A stretch of DNA of 64,000 bases from Acidobacteriota bacterium (GTDB taxonomy: Bacteria; Acidobacteriota; Aminicenantia; Aminicenantales; Saccharicenantaceae). The stretch covers positions 124,001 to 188,000 of the forward strand of contig JBDKSB010000001.1 in the NCBI GenBank assembly GCA_039683095.1, read 5' to 3'. Position numbers and translations under genes: made by a program. The notes under the pieces are model-generated. The model did no database searches and was not told where the DNA came from. It worked only from the letters and a program-made list of their open reading frames with translations. Positions 15,056 through 24,737 of this stretch are shown in pieces. Position 1 is the stretch's first letter; every line of letters starts with the position of its first letter.

Positions 15056-15859
15056 CTATCGGAATCTTTGGAGATATATTAGCCCGGCTTCTAGAATCTC
15101 AAAGCCGATTTCACCAAATTCTCCTACCTCAACTTCAGCTACTAGATTATTTGTTTTTAGGACATTGATGAGTACTTGAAAGTCAACCCGACTCCTTCTC
15201 GGAAACTGCCTCTGGTACTGGGGCTCGATGAATCTGAATGCCAACGACCTATTGGCTTCACTCGCAACCAGACTTAGAAAAAAAACGATTTCTTCGTGAG
15301 GCTCAAGACGAGACGTTGATGCTCTAGGTACGCTCTGTTGAGATAGCCCAATAAAAATGTCATTACCCTGCTTTTTCACGATAGCACCGAGTCTTTTGAA
15401 TGCTTTGAGCCCCCTTTTTGTCAACTTGAACAATTCGTCCTGAACAGAGTTAGCTCCTCCTGTGAAGATAGAGATCCTTATCAGCTTTTTTCGTTCAAGG
15501 CCCCGAACTCCAGCGACACACTCTGAAATCGTTCTGGATTCGGAAGGGAACGCTTGCTTGTAAGCTCTGATCAGAAGTTTGAGACCTCTCTCCCCTTCAT
15601 CAAGAAAGCTAATAATAAATTCTTCTTCTAAGGATAGCTTCCGACTAACTAGCCTAATCAGGAAGAATACAACTAGGCCAATTGCGATAATGATAACGAT
15701 AGGAACTTTTAGAATCAACAGATTCCAAATGAATCTGAAAGTGGGAACTGCAAAACCGATTATATTTGTTAAAGCATCGAGAAGGATAAAGAGAGAAGAG
15801 AGGATAACTAGAATAGTCTCAGTCCTCTTGATTAGTTTCCACGCATTCTCAGATAGCAT
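15056..15859 (-). CDS. Two-helix membrane protein with a winged-helix-like cytosolic part
   Basis: 267 residues. Two membrane helices lie at about 14-40 and 45-70. The rest is cytosolic, and residues 90-160 (SESRTISECVAGVRGLERKKLIRISIFTG...LTKRGLKAFKRLG) read like a winged-helix DNA-binding fold. The gene is A+T-richer than its neighbours. It starts 6 bases after the methyltransferase stop, so they are one operon, which suggests a defence or sensing role linked to that enzyme. The 148 bases downstream (14908-15055) show no gene. Confidence 0.6.
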   Translation of the reverse strand: MLSENAWKLIKRTETILVILSSLFILLDALTNIIGFAVPTFRFIWNLLILKVPIVIIIAIGLVVFFLIRLVSRKLSLEEEFIISFLDEGERGLKLLIRAYKQAFPSESRTISECVAGVRGLERKKLIRISIFTGGANSVQDELFKLTKRGLKAFKRLGAIVKKQGNDIFIGLSQQSVPRASTSRLEPHEEIVFFLSLVASEANRSLAFRFIEPQYQRQFPRRSRVDFQVLINVLKTNNLVAEVEVGEFGEIGFEILEAGLIYLQRFR

Positions 15860-15865
15860 CAGTTT

Positions 15866-17101
15866 TCACACTTTGAAGTTCCCGTGGAGAAGGTCGTCCA
15901 CCTCAACCAGCTTCACCTCAAGACCCTCGTGCTTAGCTCGGGCCGCTTCCTCGCACGCGCCCTTCCCGAAACTGAACGCTACGATGTACCCTTTCGCGTA
16001 CTTGGCCCGCTTCAATGCGGTCTCGAAGTTGTCCACCACGTTCCGGCCGATATGCTCCGACTGCTTCACTTGGATACCAGCGGGGTCGGTGAAGATCGTT
16101 TTGTCGTAGTACCCATCGAGGCCAAAGTCCGATGTAAGCTTCTTGCTCTGCTTGGCCTTCATCTCGTTGATCACCCAGTTCTGGAATTCGAAGGGTTCAA
16201 GCGCACGTAAAGCGGAGAGCGTGGTCGGCATTCCTACTACCTCGAATTCTCTGTCCTTCTTGGCACCGGAGAATTTCACCAACCGGTTCTCAATTAGCTT
16301 GGTCGCCGTGGGGGAGATGTCGATCCCCACCCACCGACGCCCCAGACGCTGGGCCACGGCCACTGTGGTTCCGCATCCGCAGAACGGGTCGAGCACAATG
16401 TCGCCCTTGTTGGAAGACGCTTTAATAATCTTCTCCAGAAGGGTCTCGGGTTTCTGGGTGGGGTATCCAAGCCGCTCGTTCGCCGAGGGGGCGATCGGTT
16501 GAATCTGCCACCAATCGTCCGGCTGTTTTCCCAGCGGATTCAGCTTCTGGAGTCCAAAGTCCCCCGATTTTCTCACGTTGCCGATGTAGTGCTTGAATCG
16601 CTCCTTCGTGGCTTCGGCGTACTCCTCCCTGACATCATCAAGATTGAAAATATAATCCTCCGTCTTCGAGTAACGATAGATCGTATCGTGTCGCTTGCCG
16701 AAATCCTTCTTCGGGTAACCGGCCCCCCTGTAACACCAGACTATCTCGTTCCTGAAGTTATGGTACCCGAAAACTTCGTCGAGCATCACTTTCAAGTAAT
16801 GACCCGCGTGCCAGTCGCAGTGAAGGTAGAACGTACCGGTGTCCTTCAGAACATCGAGCATCTTGACAACTCGTTCCTTCATCCAGTCAACATAGACGAT
16901 GATCCCCCCGGACCATCGATCCTTGAAGCTGCGGACCTCCGCTTCGTCACCCCAAACAACCTCGTAATGTCGATTGCTGAAGAACGGCGGATCGAGGTAG
17001 ATCAGATCGGCCTTGATCCCCTTCTTCACAAGATCGTCCAGCGCAGAGAGGTTGTCCGCGCAGATGAGAAGGTTCTTATCAAGACCATTCGGCTGGGTCA
17101 T
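15866..17101 (-). CDS. DNA methyltransferase fused to an Mrr-like endonuclease domain
   Basis: Motif IV DPPF is at residues 37-40 and motif I DPFCGCGTT near residue 245, the order of beta-class amino-methyltransferases (N6-adenine or N4-cytosine). The last 110 residues look like a PD-(D/E)xK nuclease of the Mrr type: FEFQNWVI, an Asp in FGLDGY, then IQVKQSEHIGR, whose Q-x-K is the usual variant. The protein could therefore be a one-gene restriction-modification enzyme. A ribosome site GGGGAGG lies 5 bases before the ATG. The specificity cannot be read from sequence. Confidence 0.82.
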   Translation of the reverse strand: MTQPNGLDKNLLICADNLSALDDLVKKGIKADLIYLDPPFFSNRHYEVVWGDEAEVRSFKDRWSGGIIVYVDWMKERVVKMLDVLKDTGTFYLHCDWHAGHYLKVMLDEVFGYHNFRNEIVWCYRGAGYPKKDFGKRHDTIYRYSKTEDYIFNLDDVREEYAEATKERFKHYIGNVRKSGDFGLQKLNPLGKQPDDWWQIQPIAPSANERLGYPTQKPETLLEKIIKASSNKGDIVLDPFCGCGTTVAVAQRLGRRWVGIDISPTATKLIENRLVKFSGAKKDREFEVVGMPTTLSALRALEPFEFQNWVINEMKAKQSKKLTSDFGLDGYYDKTIFTDPAGIQVKQSEHIGRNVVDNFETALKRAKYAKGYIVAFSFGKGACEEAARAKHEGLEVKLVEVDDLLHGNFKV

Positions 17102-17225
17102 GGGGGCCTCCCCGTCGCTATTTACAAGGATTCTACGCCCGACGGGCCCGGATTGACAATAGGGAGGAATCTTGGCCGGGAATCGGCTTCTCTTGCGTTC
17201 TGCGGCGTTTTCTTGAAGGGGTCCC

Positions 17226-17477
17226 TTACTTGGCCTTCTTCTTTCTACGACCGACTCTCACGCTGTAGGGACCTAATTCGGGCCAGACGACCGGCTGTTC
17301 GGTCATCGGGATATCCTTCCAGTGAGGTTCGCCGTGAACGGCGTACTTCTGTTTGAAATCGCTATGGAGACGCTCGACGGCATCAAGCAAGACCGGGTCG
17401 TCCAGGGTCTTGATCCGGTCGTGGATCGCTTGAAGCCGGTCAAGGTTGGCGGTGGAGAAGAACGTTTTCAGGGCCAT
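17226..17477 (-). CDS. Small hypothetical protein, probably leaderless
   Basis: 83 residues from MALKTFFSTANLDRLQ to a basic tail VGRRKKKAK. An upstream ATG at 17513 would add 12 residues but overlaps the promoter. With TTGACA at 17513-17508 and TATGCT at 17489-17484, transcription would begin at or next to the ATG at 17477, and no ribosome site exists. The helical N-terminus and Trp-rich centre (PHWKDIP, PVVWPELG) match no family I know. Confidence 0.55.
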   Translation of the reverse strand: MALKTFFSTANLDRLQAIHDRIKTLDDPVLLDAVERLHSDFKQKYAVHGEPHWKDIPMTEQPVVWPELGPYSVRVGRRKKKAK

Positions 17478-17483
17478 GGGGCC

Positions 17484-17513
17484 AGCATAGGGCCGCATGG
17501 CCGGGGTTGTCAA
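17484..17513 (-). promoter_or_regulatory. Minus-strand promoter giving a leaderless transcript
   Basis: TTGACA (17513-17508), an 18-bp spacer and TATGCT (17489-17484) end six bases before the ATG at 17477. It may also serve the methyltransferase gene downstream. Confidence 0.45.
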
Positions 17514-17613
17514 CGCTGGACGTTCTCCGGGCGGCAGGACCGAGAGAGTGCTGGTCCGTATCCGTCAGTCCAGGTGATATGATCCTGAAAGAAGGCCGAG
17601 TCTTCGAGGCCTT

Positions 17614-17630
17614 AGGCCCGAAGGGCCTTT
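17614..17630 (+). terminator. Short hairpin followed by T residues
   Basis: aggccc-gaa-gggcct is an exact 6-bp stem with a 3-base loop followed by TT. It lies between the iterons and the promoter at 17.5 kb and could stop transcription in either direction. Confidence 0.35.
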
Positions 17631-17695
17631 CGACGCTAACCCCCGCTCGTTCACTTTTTCTTCACTCTTAAGATCAAGATTGTGACGGGGAGAAA

Positions 17696-17761
17696 TCCAT
17701 ATGGATTTCGGTTACTCGCCATACTGTTTCCGATTACCTTCCATATGGATTTCGGTTACTC
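17696..17761. repeat. Three tandem 22-bp iterons, candidate replication origin
   Basis: Units start at 17696, 17718 and 17740 with a period of exactly 22 bp. The outer two are identical and begin tccatatggatttcgg; the middle one matches in about two thirds of positions. The last unit overlaps the stop codon of the replication-initiator-like gene. Twenty-two bp (two helical turns) is the classical iteron length for initiator binding. A T-rich stretch at 17650-17670 on the left could be the melting region. Confidence 0.6.
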
Positions 17762-18796
17762 CGGCTTGGGGAGCCGGTTGAAGTCGGTCTTGGTGAGCTT
17801 GTAGACCTCACCTTGGAGCCGTTGCCATGATCCGATCCAGCCGGACTTCTTCAGTCCATCGAGCAGACCCTCGACCCTTTCGACCTGCCGAGCATGGTTG
17901 TCCGCGTCCCATCGCTCCCAACCAACGATCTTGACAATCTGGTTGAAGGTCAAGATGGCCGGAATGTCCTCCCGCCAGGAGATCGAAAGGAACAGAGTCT
18001 GCTCCGGGCCATTGAGGCCCATGAACCCCCGCCAGTTATTGATGAGGGTGAACCTATGGGTGACGATGTTTTGATAAAAGGCCAGACCAGGCATGGAGTT
18101 GAAGTATATCCGGTACTTCCTGACCATCCGCCCTTTCCACCGGCCCTTCTCTCGTATCCGCATACCCTCGACTTGAGCCCAGGCAATCGCGCCGATGCAC
18201 TGCGAGTAGGATACGCGCTCCTTGTCCTCCCCGACCTTGACCACTTCGAATTTCTTCGGCGTCTTGATAACCAGCTTGGCCAGGTTCGTCACGACGGACT
18301 CGATGTCGTCGGACGTAAGGTCGGGCTTGTTGAGAATCTTCCTGAATTCGATGTCGTCGAATTCGATGGAGGGCAGGACGTAGTCCTTGCCGGGTTGGAA
18401 AAGCATCGGGAAGCGCTTCAGGTCGGACTCGGCCATCTGCACCTCTTCAGGCTTCTCGAAGACCGGCAGACCATCGTTGACAATCTTCTTCGCGGCGACG
18501 AGCAGAATCCACCACACCCGGTGGTCGAACTTCCCGCTGACGACCTCGGCCCCACCTTGGCCGACCTGCCAGAGAAGTTCCTGGGTGGATCGCTCGGCGG
18601 CGTAAGACCCTTTATCGAGGGCATACTTGAGCTTCTCCTCTTTGGTCGGCTTCGGTCGGCCCTTGGGCTTGGGGGGCCTGGACGTGCTGACCTTTTGACC
18701 GCCGAGGGAGGCCGCGAGCTTGCGCTTGTATTCGTCAATATCGGGCCATCTCGGCATCGACGCCGCCGAATGTACTAACCCGGCCTTGTTTTTCAT
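17756..18796 (-). CDS. Replication-initiator-like protein
   Basis: 346 residues. The N-terminus is basic and proline-rich (STSRPPKPKGRPKPTKEEK). The C-terminal half has two possible winged-helix units (YSQCIGAIAWAQVEGMRIREKGRWKG..., and ILTFNQIVKIVGWERWDADNHARQVERVEGLLDGLKKSGWI), the general make-up of plasmid Rep proteins. The iterons at its 3' end support this. Its ATG overlaps the stop of the zinc-finger gene (ATGA). The assignment is mainly contextual; a plain DNA-binding regulator is the alternative. Confidence 0.55.
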   Translation of the reverse strand: MKNKAGLVHSAASMPRWPDIDEYKRKLAASLGGQKVSTSRPPKPKGRPKPTKEEKLKYALDKGSYAAERSTQELLWQVGQGGAEVVSGKFDHRVWWILLVAAKKIVNDGLPVFEKPEEVQMAESDLKRFPMLFQPGKDYVLPSIEFDDIEFRKILNKPDLTSDDIESVVTNLAKLVIKTPKKFEVVKVGEDKERVSYSQCIGAIAWAQVEGMRIREKGRWKGRMVRKYRIYFNSMPGLAFYQNIVTHRFTLINNWRGFMGLNGPEQTLFLSISWREDIPAILTFNQIVKIVGWERWDADNHARQVERVEGLLDGLKKSGWIGSWQRLQGEVYKLTKTDFNRLPKPE

Positions 18797-19119
18797 TCTG
18801 AGGGGTACCCTTCGTCCAAATTCTGTGAATCCGGCGCGGTTTCGGCGGCATCCTCAAGCTGATTGACCATCTTGTCCGGCCCGAAGCGCTCGCCGTCCGC
18901 GAAATTCCGCTTGTCGAGCAGTTCCTGCTCCTTGACCTGCCGGGGCGTACACCCGAAGCGATACGGCCAGAGAGGGCAGTCCAGCGCCGAGCAGTACTTG
19001 GCCTCCACGACGCTCCCCGTGGTGCAGTCGAGGCAGTTCTTCCGGATCGACCTCAGGACCTCGGCCTTGGAGTCCTCGCGGGCCATCTTTGATTCATTGG
19101 AAAAGTTGACTTCGACCAT
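18793..19119 (-). CDS. Phage-type zinc-finger protein
   Basis: 108 residues with the phage-typical signature IRKNCLDCTTGSVVEAKYC followed by CPLWPYRFG: a C-x2-C pair, then two more cysteines, then the LWPYRxG motif. Such proteins occur next to replication genes in many prophages. AGGAG lies 7 bases before the ATG. The acidic C-terminus precedes the overlap with the Rep-like gene, so both are made together. Confidence 0.75.
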   Translation of the reverse strand: MVEVNFSNESKMAREDSKAEVLRSIRKNCLDCTTGSVVEAKYCSALDCPLWPYRFGCTPRQVKEQELLDKRNFADGERFGPDKMVNQLEDAAETAPDSQNLDEGYPSE

Positions 19120-19128
19120 GTGCGTCTC

Positions 19129-19317
19129 CTATGCGGGTACAGAGGCCTCCCTTGAGAGGTCCCTGATGATTGACGCCGCCCGCCGGACGTTCCGGATCGC
19201 CTCGGCGTCAGCTAGGAAGAAAGGTTCTAGGAACTCCGGGCCGGGCGCGCTCTCTGTTTCCTCGAGAAAAATTCCCCCTCGGCACGCTGGTGTACAGGGA
19301 GGTTCGCGATTTGGCAT
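19129..19317 (-). CDS. Possible small protein (62 residues)
   Basis: MPNREPPCTPACRGG, then an acidic stretch and an arginine-rich helix (AIRNVRRAASIIRDLSREA). The stop lies 9 bases before the zinc-finger gene start, which suits an operon. No ribosome site precedes the ATG, and two other frames are open over the same bases, so the call is weak. Confidence 0.35.
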   Translation of the reverse strand: MPNREPPCTPACRGGIFLEETESAPGPEFLEPFFLADAEAIRNVRRAASIIRDLSREASVPA

Positions 19318-19420
19318 AGGAGGTAGGCCATCGTAAACTCTCTTCGACTGCGACTAATCGACTCCGAAGTCCCCAAGCCGTGAGTTCTTTCATCGGGAAT
19401 ACTTTCCATTTTTGGTGCGC

Positions 19421-20617
<1,197 letters not shown>

Positions 20618-20655
20618 TCAACGAGGCCATGTCTATAACGAAGCGAAAATGTGCG

Positions 20656-21666
20656 TCACCTCGTTGCAGAGTCCCTCCAGGCGCGCTTCCGTGTTCTTGG
20701 CCGGCTCTTTTTCGGCGGCTTGTCGCTCCCTGACGGCGTCGATCGGCGCAAGCTGGTGATGTCGCGCAGGGGCGGCGCGCCAAACAGGCGAGCATACTCG
20801 CGGCTGAACTGGGAAGGGCTCTCATAGCCGACCTGGAACGCCGCAGTTGCCGCATCCCGATCCTCGGAGAGCATTAACCGCCGGGCTTCGTTCAAGCGCA
20901 ACCATTTTTGGTATTGCAGGGGGCTCATGGCAGTCACGGCCCGGAAATGATGGTGAAAAGTCGACGCGCTCATGTGGACCCGTCGCGCGAGAGCGTCGAT
21001 GTGTAACGGCTGCGAGAAGTTGTCCTTCAGCCAATTGATGACCCGCGCGATCTGATGGCTTTGACTTCCCGCAGAAGCCATCCGGCGCAGCCGGACCCCC
21101 TGATCGCCGACGAGCAGACGATAGAAGATCTCCCGTTGGATGATCGGCGCAAGGACGGGAATATCCTCAGGCTCGGCAAGCAAGTCGACCAGGCGCTGAA
21201 AGGCGGCGAGCAGGGAAAGTGTGACCTGGCCGGTCGCCATGGCCCGGCTCGAATGCTGGGGCCTCGGGGCGGGCAAATGGCTATCCACCATCAGTTGTGA
21301 GAGCTCGCGCGGGTCGAGCTTCAAGACGAGCCCCAGGTAGGGCTTCTCCCGGCTCGCCATGATGATCCGTACGACTGTGGGCAGGTCCACGGACGCGATC
21401 AGATAGTGCCTGGCGTCATACACATAGGTGTCATCCCCGAGCCACACGCGTTTGGCCCCTTGCGCGATCAAACAGATGCGAGGTTCGTACAGGACCGTGG
21501 TCGGGGGGCTCGGTTCATCACGCCGATGAAGAGACAATCCCGGGATTCCCGCTTCGTGGTAGTCGCCTTTCTCGGTCCATCGGGCAATGCTCTTTCCCAG
21601 CGCCTCGAGCGCAATGTCGATGGCGCCCCCATTCTCGATCATCTGCTTAGAGGGCTGTTTATCCAC
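20656..21666 (-). CDS. AraC-family transcriptional regulator
   Basis: 336 residues from a GTG at 21664-21666, which has AGGAG 6 bases upstream; the frame extends further upstream to 21744 without a ribosome site. An N-terminal cupin-like AraC_N sensing domain (residues about 30-190) is followed by two helix-turn-helices: ALARRVHMSASTFHHHFRAV and TAAFQVGYESPSQFSREYARLFG, the classical signature PLQYQKWLRLNEARRLM between. It probably controls the divergent cupin-to-flavodoxin genes. The final residues are encoded by the att core. Confidence 0.9.
   Translation of the reverse strand: MDKQPSKQMIENGGAIDIALEALGKSIARWTEKGDYHEAGIPGLSLHRRDEPSPPTTVLYEPRICLIAQGAKRVWLGDDTYVYDARHYLIASVDLPTVVRIIMASREKPYLGLVLKLDPRELSQLMVDSHLPAPRPQHSSRAMATGQVTLSLLAAFQRLVDLLAEPEDIPVLAPIIQREIFYRLLVGDQGVRLRRMASAGSQSHQIARVINWLKDNFSQPLHIDALARRVHMSASTFHHHFRAVTAMSPLQYQKWLRLNEARRLMLSEDRDAATAAFQVGYESPSQFSREYARLFGAPPLRDITSLRRSTPSGSDKPPKKSRPRTRKRAWRDSATR
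20669..20686 (+). repeat. attR core
   Basis: Exact second copy of gagtccctccaggcgcgc from the tRNA-Arg 3' end. It lies inside the last codons of the AraC gene on the opposite strand. In the empty chromosome the AraC frame would read into the tRNA and end DSNPRPAA; after integration it ends DSATR. Confidence 0.85.
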
Positions 21667-21969
21667 TGATATCTCCTGATCGACATTATCAGATCCTATT
21701 GCGGAGCACAACTCAATTATCCATATGCGCGGAGAAATAGGCAAGAATAAAGCAGAATTGGACTAGCCAGTGATCCTCTTCAAGGCTATAATCCTTTTGT
21801 CAACAAGATCTGGGAGAACAGTTTCGGGGAACGTCGTGATGATCCTTGCGGGTTTTCGAGGCGCTCGGACCACGTATCGAACGATGCGCCGCCGATGCCA
21901 GGACATCCCTGGAGGATAGGGCATGTCATAGACGGTATCCGGCAGCCTGACAGCGAAGGGGACGAAACG
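21667..21969. promoter_or_regulatory. Divergent control region between araC-type gene and cupin gene
   Basis: This 303-bp stretch separates two outward-reading genes. A consensus TATAAT at 21787-21792 faces the cupin gene, but a well-spaced -35 box is not visible, as expected for a promoter needing an AraC-type activator. No specific operator could be defined. Confidence 0.4.
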
Positions 21970-22365
21970 GTGGAGATCAAGAAATGCGGCTCACAACCAT
22001 CCGGCCGGGGACCGGCGGAATGTTTCTCGGGGACTGTTCGGGTCGATCCGTTGTTCAACGCGCCCGATCCCGCGCGCGTTCTTGGCGCCGCCGTCACATT
22101 TGAGCCTGGCGCCCGCACGGCATGGCACACCCACCCTTTGGGGCAGACCCTGATCGTGACGGCAGGCTGCGGCCTGGTCCAGCGCTGGGGCGGCCCCCCA
22201 GAGGAGATTCGGCCTGGCGATATCGTCTGGATCCCGCCTGGCGAAAAGCATTGGCATGGGGCCACGGCGACCACGGCCATGACCCACATCGCGATTGTGG
22301 AGCGGATTGATGGCAAGACCGCAGACTGGATGGAACAGGTCAGCGACGGGCAATACCTTCGGTGA
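21970..22365 (+). CDS. Cupin-domain protein
   Basis: 131 residues from a GTG at 21970 (AAGGGG 8 bases upstream). This start gives [12 protein letters not shown], the usual N-terminus of this single-cupin family; the upstream ATG at 21895 would add 25 untypical residues. The metal-binding motif [11 protein letters not shown]...G and the second motif [16 protein letters not shown] are intact. Relatives are found beside carboxymuconolactone decarboxylases, aldo/keto reductases and flavodoxins, as here. Substrate unknown; a quercetinase- or hydroxynitrile-lyase-like role is possible. Confidence 0.88.
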   Translation: MEIKKCGSQPSGRGPAECFSGTVRVDPLFNAPDPARVLGAAVTFEPGARTAWHTHPLGQTLIVTAGCGLVQRWGGPPEEIRPGDIVWIPPGEKHWHGATATTAMTHIAIVERIDGKTADWMEQVSDGQYLR

Positions 22366-22410
22366 CCCGGTGGCTTTGAAAAAAGGGATCTTGGATCAAG
22401 GAGAGAGAAC

Positions 22411-23391
22411 ATGAAACAGCAGATCACGCGACGGGAATTCGTTAAGCGCGGCGCTATCACGCTGGGCGCGGTCGCCGCATCCGGCTCCGGAGGCCTAGTC
22501 AACGTCCTTGGCACATCGCGGCGCAAAGCCCGAGTCTTCTTCATGCAGGATATCAGCGCCGACGGATTGCTGAAGGTCTATTCGAAAATCAATAAAAGCG
22601 TCACAGGCAAGGTCGCCATCAAGCTGCACACCGGCGAGCCGCATGGCCCCAATATCCTGCCGAGGGAAATCGTGAAAGCATTGCAGCAGCATATTCCCCA
22701 CAGCAACCTGGTTGAAACCAATACCCTTTATAAGGGCAAGAGATACACGACGGAGGATCATCGGGCAACCATTAAGATCAACGGCTGGGATTTCTGTCCG
22801 GTGGACATCATGGACGAGGACGGGGCGGTGATGATCCCCATCAGGGGAGGAAAGCATTTCAAGGAGATGTCCGTCGGCAAGCACATGTTGAGCTACGACT
22901 CGATGATCGTGCTGACCCATTTCAAAGGGCACGCCATGGGCGGCTACGGCGGTTCGCTGAAGAATATCGCCATCGGCTGTGCGGACGGGGCTATAGGCAA
23001 GAAGATGGTCCATGCCGCTCCTGATAACGAAAATTATGAGAGCTGGCTGAAAGGCGAGCCGTTCATGGAAAACATGGTGGAGTCGGCCAAAGCCACCATC
23101 GATCATTTCGGCAAGAGGATCGTCTACATCAACGTACTGCGCAACATGTCCGTGGACTGCGACTGCGCCGGCGTCGACGCCGCGCCGGTCAAGGCGCGCA
23201 ACTTGGGCATCCTGGCATCCACCGATATCCTGGCCGTCGAACAAGCTTCCATCGACATGGTGTACAAGCTGCCCGAAGCGGAGCTTCACGATCTCAAGGA
23301 ACGCATTGAATCCCGCAAGGCCCTGCGGCAGCTGTCGTACATGAAAGAATTGAAAATGGGCAACGATCAGTACACGTTGATCGCCCTCTGA
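22411..23391 (+). CDS. Tat-exported DUF362 protein
   Basis: 326 residues. The twin-arginine signal TRREFVKRGAITLGAVAAS is followed by a DUF362 domain (VAIKLHTGEPHGPNILP, LTHFKGHAMGGYGGSLKNIAIGCADG). Family members often act with ferredoxin-like redox proteins, but their reaction is unknown. A cysteine cluster CDCAG near residue 248 could bind metal. GGAGAGA lies before the ATG. A second, distant DUF362 gene is at 38525-39544. Confidence 0.85.
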   Translation: MKQQITRREFVKRGAITLGAVAASGSGGLVNVLGTSRRKARVFFMQDISADGLLKVYSKINKSVTGKVAIKLHTGEPHGPNILPREIVKALQQHIPHSNLVETNTLYKGKRYTTEDHRATIKINGWDFCPVDIMDEDGAVMIPIRGGKHFKEMSVGKHMLSYDSMIVLTHFKGHAMGGYGGSLKNIAIGCADGAIGKKMVHAAPDNENYESWLKGEPFMENMVESAKATIDHFGKRIVYINVLRNMSVDCDCAGVDAAPVKARNLGILASTDILAVEQASIDMVYKLPEAELHDLKERIESRKALRQLSYMKELKMGNDQYTLIAL

Positions 23392-23405
23392 AGGAGGGAG
23401 CCCTC

Positions 23406-23759
23406 ATGAAGCAAGAGCGTTCAACAGCCGAGACGATGATCGGAGACTTTGCTCCCAAGCTGGTCGAGCTCACCGACCGCGTGCTCTTTGGCGACGTCTG
23501 GGAACGCGCGGATTTGTCCAAGCGCGATCGAAGTTTGATCACTGTAGCGGCGCTCGTCAGTTTGAACCGGTCTGACCAGTTGCGGTTTCACCTGGATAAG
23601 GCGCTCGACAACGGGCTCGAGATGACGGAGCTAATCGAGGTCATCACCCATTTGGCGTTTTATGCCGGATGGCCCAATGCGATGACGGCTATTATGGTGG
23701 CCAAAGAGCAGTTTTCCAAAAGGGATTCTTCACGTACCCAATCCCAAAAGACGCCGTGA
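23406..23759 (+). CDS. Carboxymuconolactone decarboxylase family protein
   Basis: 117 residues matching the gamma-carboxymuconolactone decarboxylase fold (DLSKRDRSLITVAALVSLNR, then ITHLAFYAGWPNAMTAI). The CxxC pair of AhpD-like peroxidases is absent, so decarboxylase-like or structural function is more likely. The C-terminal RDSSRTQSQKTP is probably disordered. The start follows GGAGG by 7 bases, 14 bases after the DUF362 stop. Confidence 0.87.
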   Translation: MKQERSTAETMIGDFAPKLVELTDRVLFGDVWERADLSKRDRSLITVAALVSLNRSDQLRFHLDKALDNGLEMTELIEVITHLAFYAGWPNAMTAIMVAKEQFSKRDSSRTQSQKTP

Positions 23760-23809
23760 AACGGCGCTCCTGGAGCGCAGGCAATACTCGGGCCTCTAGG
23801 GGAATAAGC

Positions 23810-24637
23810 ATGAGAAACGTGATTGTCGTCGTCGGATCAGGTCAGATTGGCCAAGCAATCGCCCGGCGGGTCGGTGTAGGCAAGCACGTCCTTCTGGCCG
23901 ATATGCGCCCGGACAACGCCAATGCGGCAGCAGAGGTCCTGGAGAACGCCGGATACGAGGTGAGCGTCGCGACCGTCGACGCGTCCTCGCGCGAGGCCGT
24001 ACACGCGCTCGTCGAGACGGCTACAGGTCTCGGTGACATCATCGGACTTATCCATGCTGCCGGTGTCTCCCCGACGCAGGCCTCGCCGGCGACGATCCTC
24101 AAAATCGATCTATATGGCACGGCACTCGTCCTGGAGGAGTTCGGCAACGTCGTCGCCCGTGGTGGCGCTGGGGTCGTCATCGCGTCGCAGTCCGGGCATC
24201 GCCTCCCCCCACTCACCGTCGAACAGAATAAAGCGTTGGCCACAACGCCCGTGGAAGAGTTGCTCGCACTTCCCTTCCTTCAACCCGACCAAGTGACGGA
24301 TTCTCTTCATGCATATCAGATCGCGAAGCGCGGGAACTCGCTGCGCGTCATGGCCGAGGCGATACGCTGGGGCAAGCGTGGTGCCCGGATCAACACGATC
24401 AGCCCGGGCATCATTATCACACCGCTCGCCAAGGACGAATTGGCCGGGCCACGAGGTGAAGGATACCGACGTATGATCGAGGTGTCCGCGGCTGGACGTG
24501 CTGGTACTCCAGACGAGGTGGGCACTGTCGGCGCGCTGCTCATGGGCCCGGACGGTGGGTTCATCACCGGCAGCGACATCCTTATGGATGGTGGAGTGAC
24601 TGCCGCCTATTGGTACGGCGAGCTTGCTCCTCGATGA
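23810..24637 (+). CDS. Short-chain dehydrogenase/reductase
   Basis: 275 residues. The nucleotide-binding turn is GSGQIGQAIA, the active Tyr-Lys pair is in YQIAKRGN, and the C-terminal INTISPGIIITPL and GSDILMDGG are typical of classical SDRs. The start is the ATG at 23810 with AGGGGA upstream; an open frame further upstream overlaps the previous gene and is ignored. It probably oxidises or reduces a small alcohol or ketone within the cluster. Confidence 0.88.
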   Translation: MRNVIVVVGSGQIGQAIARRVGVGKHVLLADMRPDNANAAAEVLENAGYEVSVATVDASSREAVHALVETATGLGDIIGLIHAAGVSPTQASPATILKIDLYGTALVLEEFGNVVARGGAGVVIASQSGHRLPPLTVEQNKALATTPVEELLALPFLQPDQVTDSLHAYQIAKRGNSLRVMAEAIRWGKRGARINTISPGIIITPLAKDELAGPRGEGYRRMIEVSAAGRAGTPDEVGTVGALLMGPDGGFITGSDILMDGGVTAAYWYGELAPR

Positions 24638-24737
24638 GCGTCCAGCGGGTACTTGAGTGTACCCTGACGACGCGGTGTGAACCGATCGCCGGCTTTGAAG
24701 CGCGACGGATGAGACGTGCGGGGGAGGTTGCTCGAAC

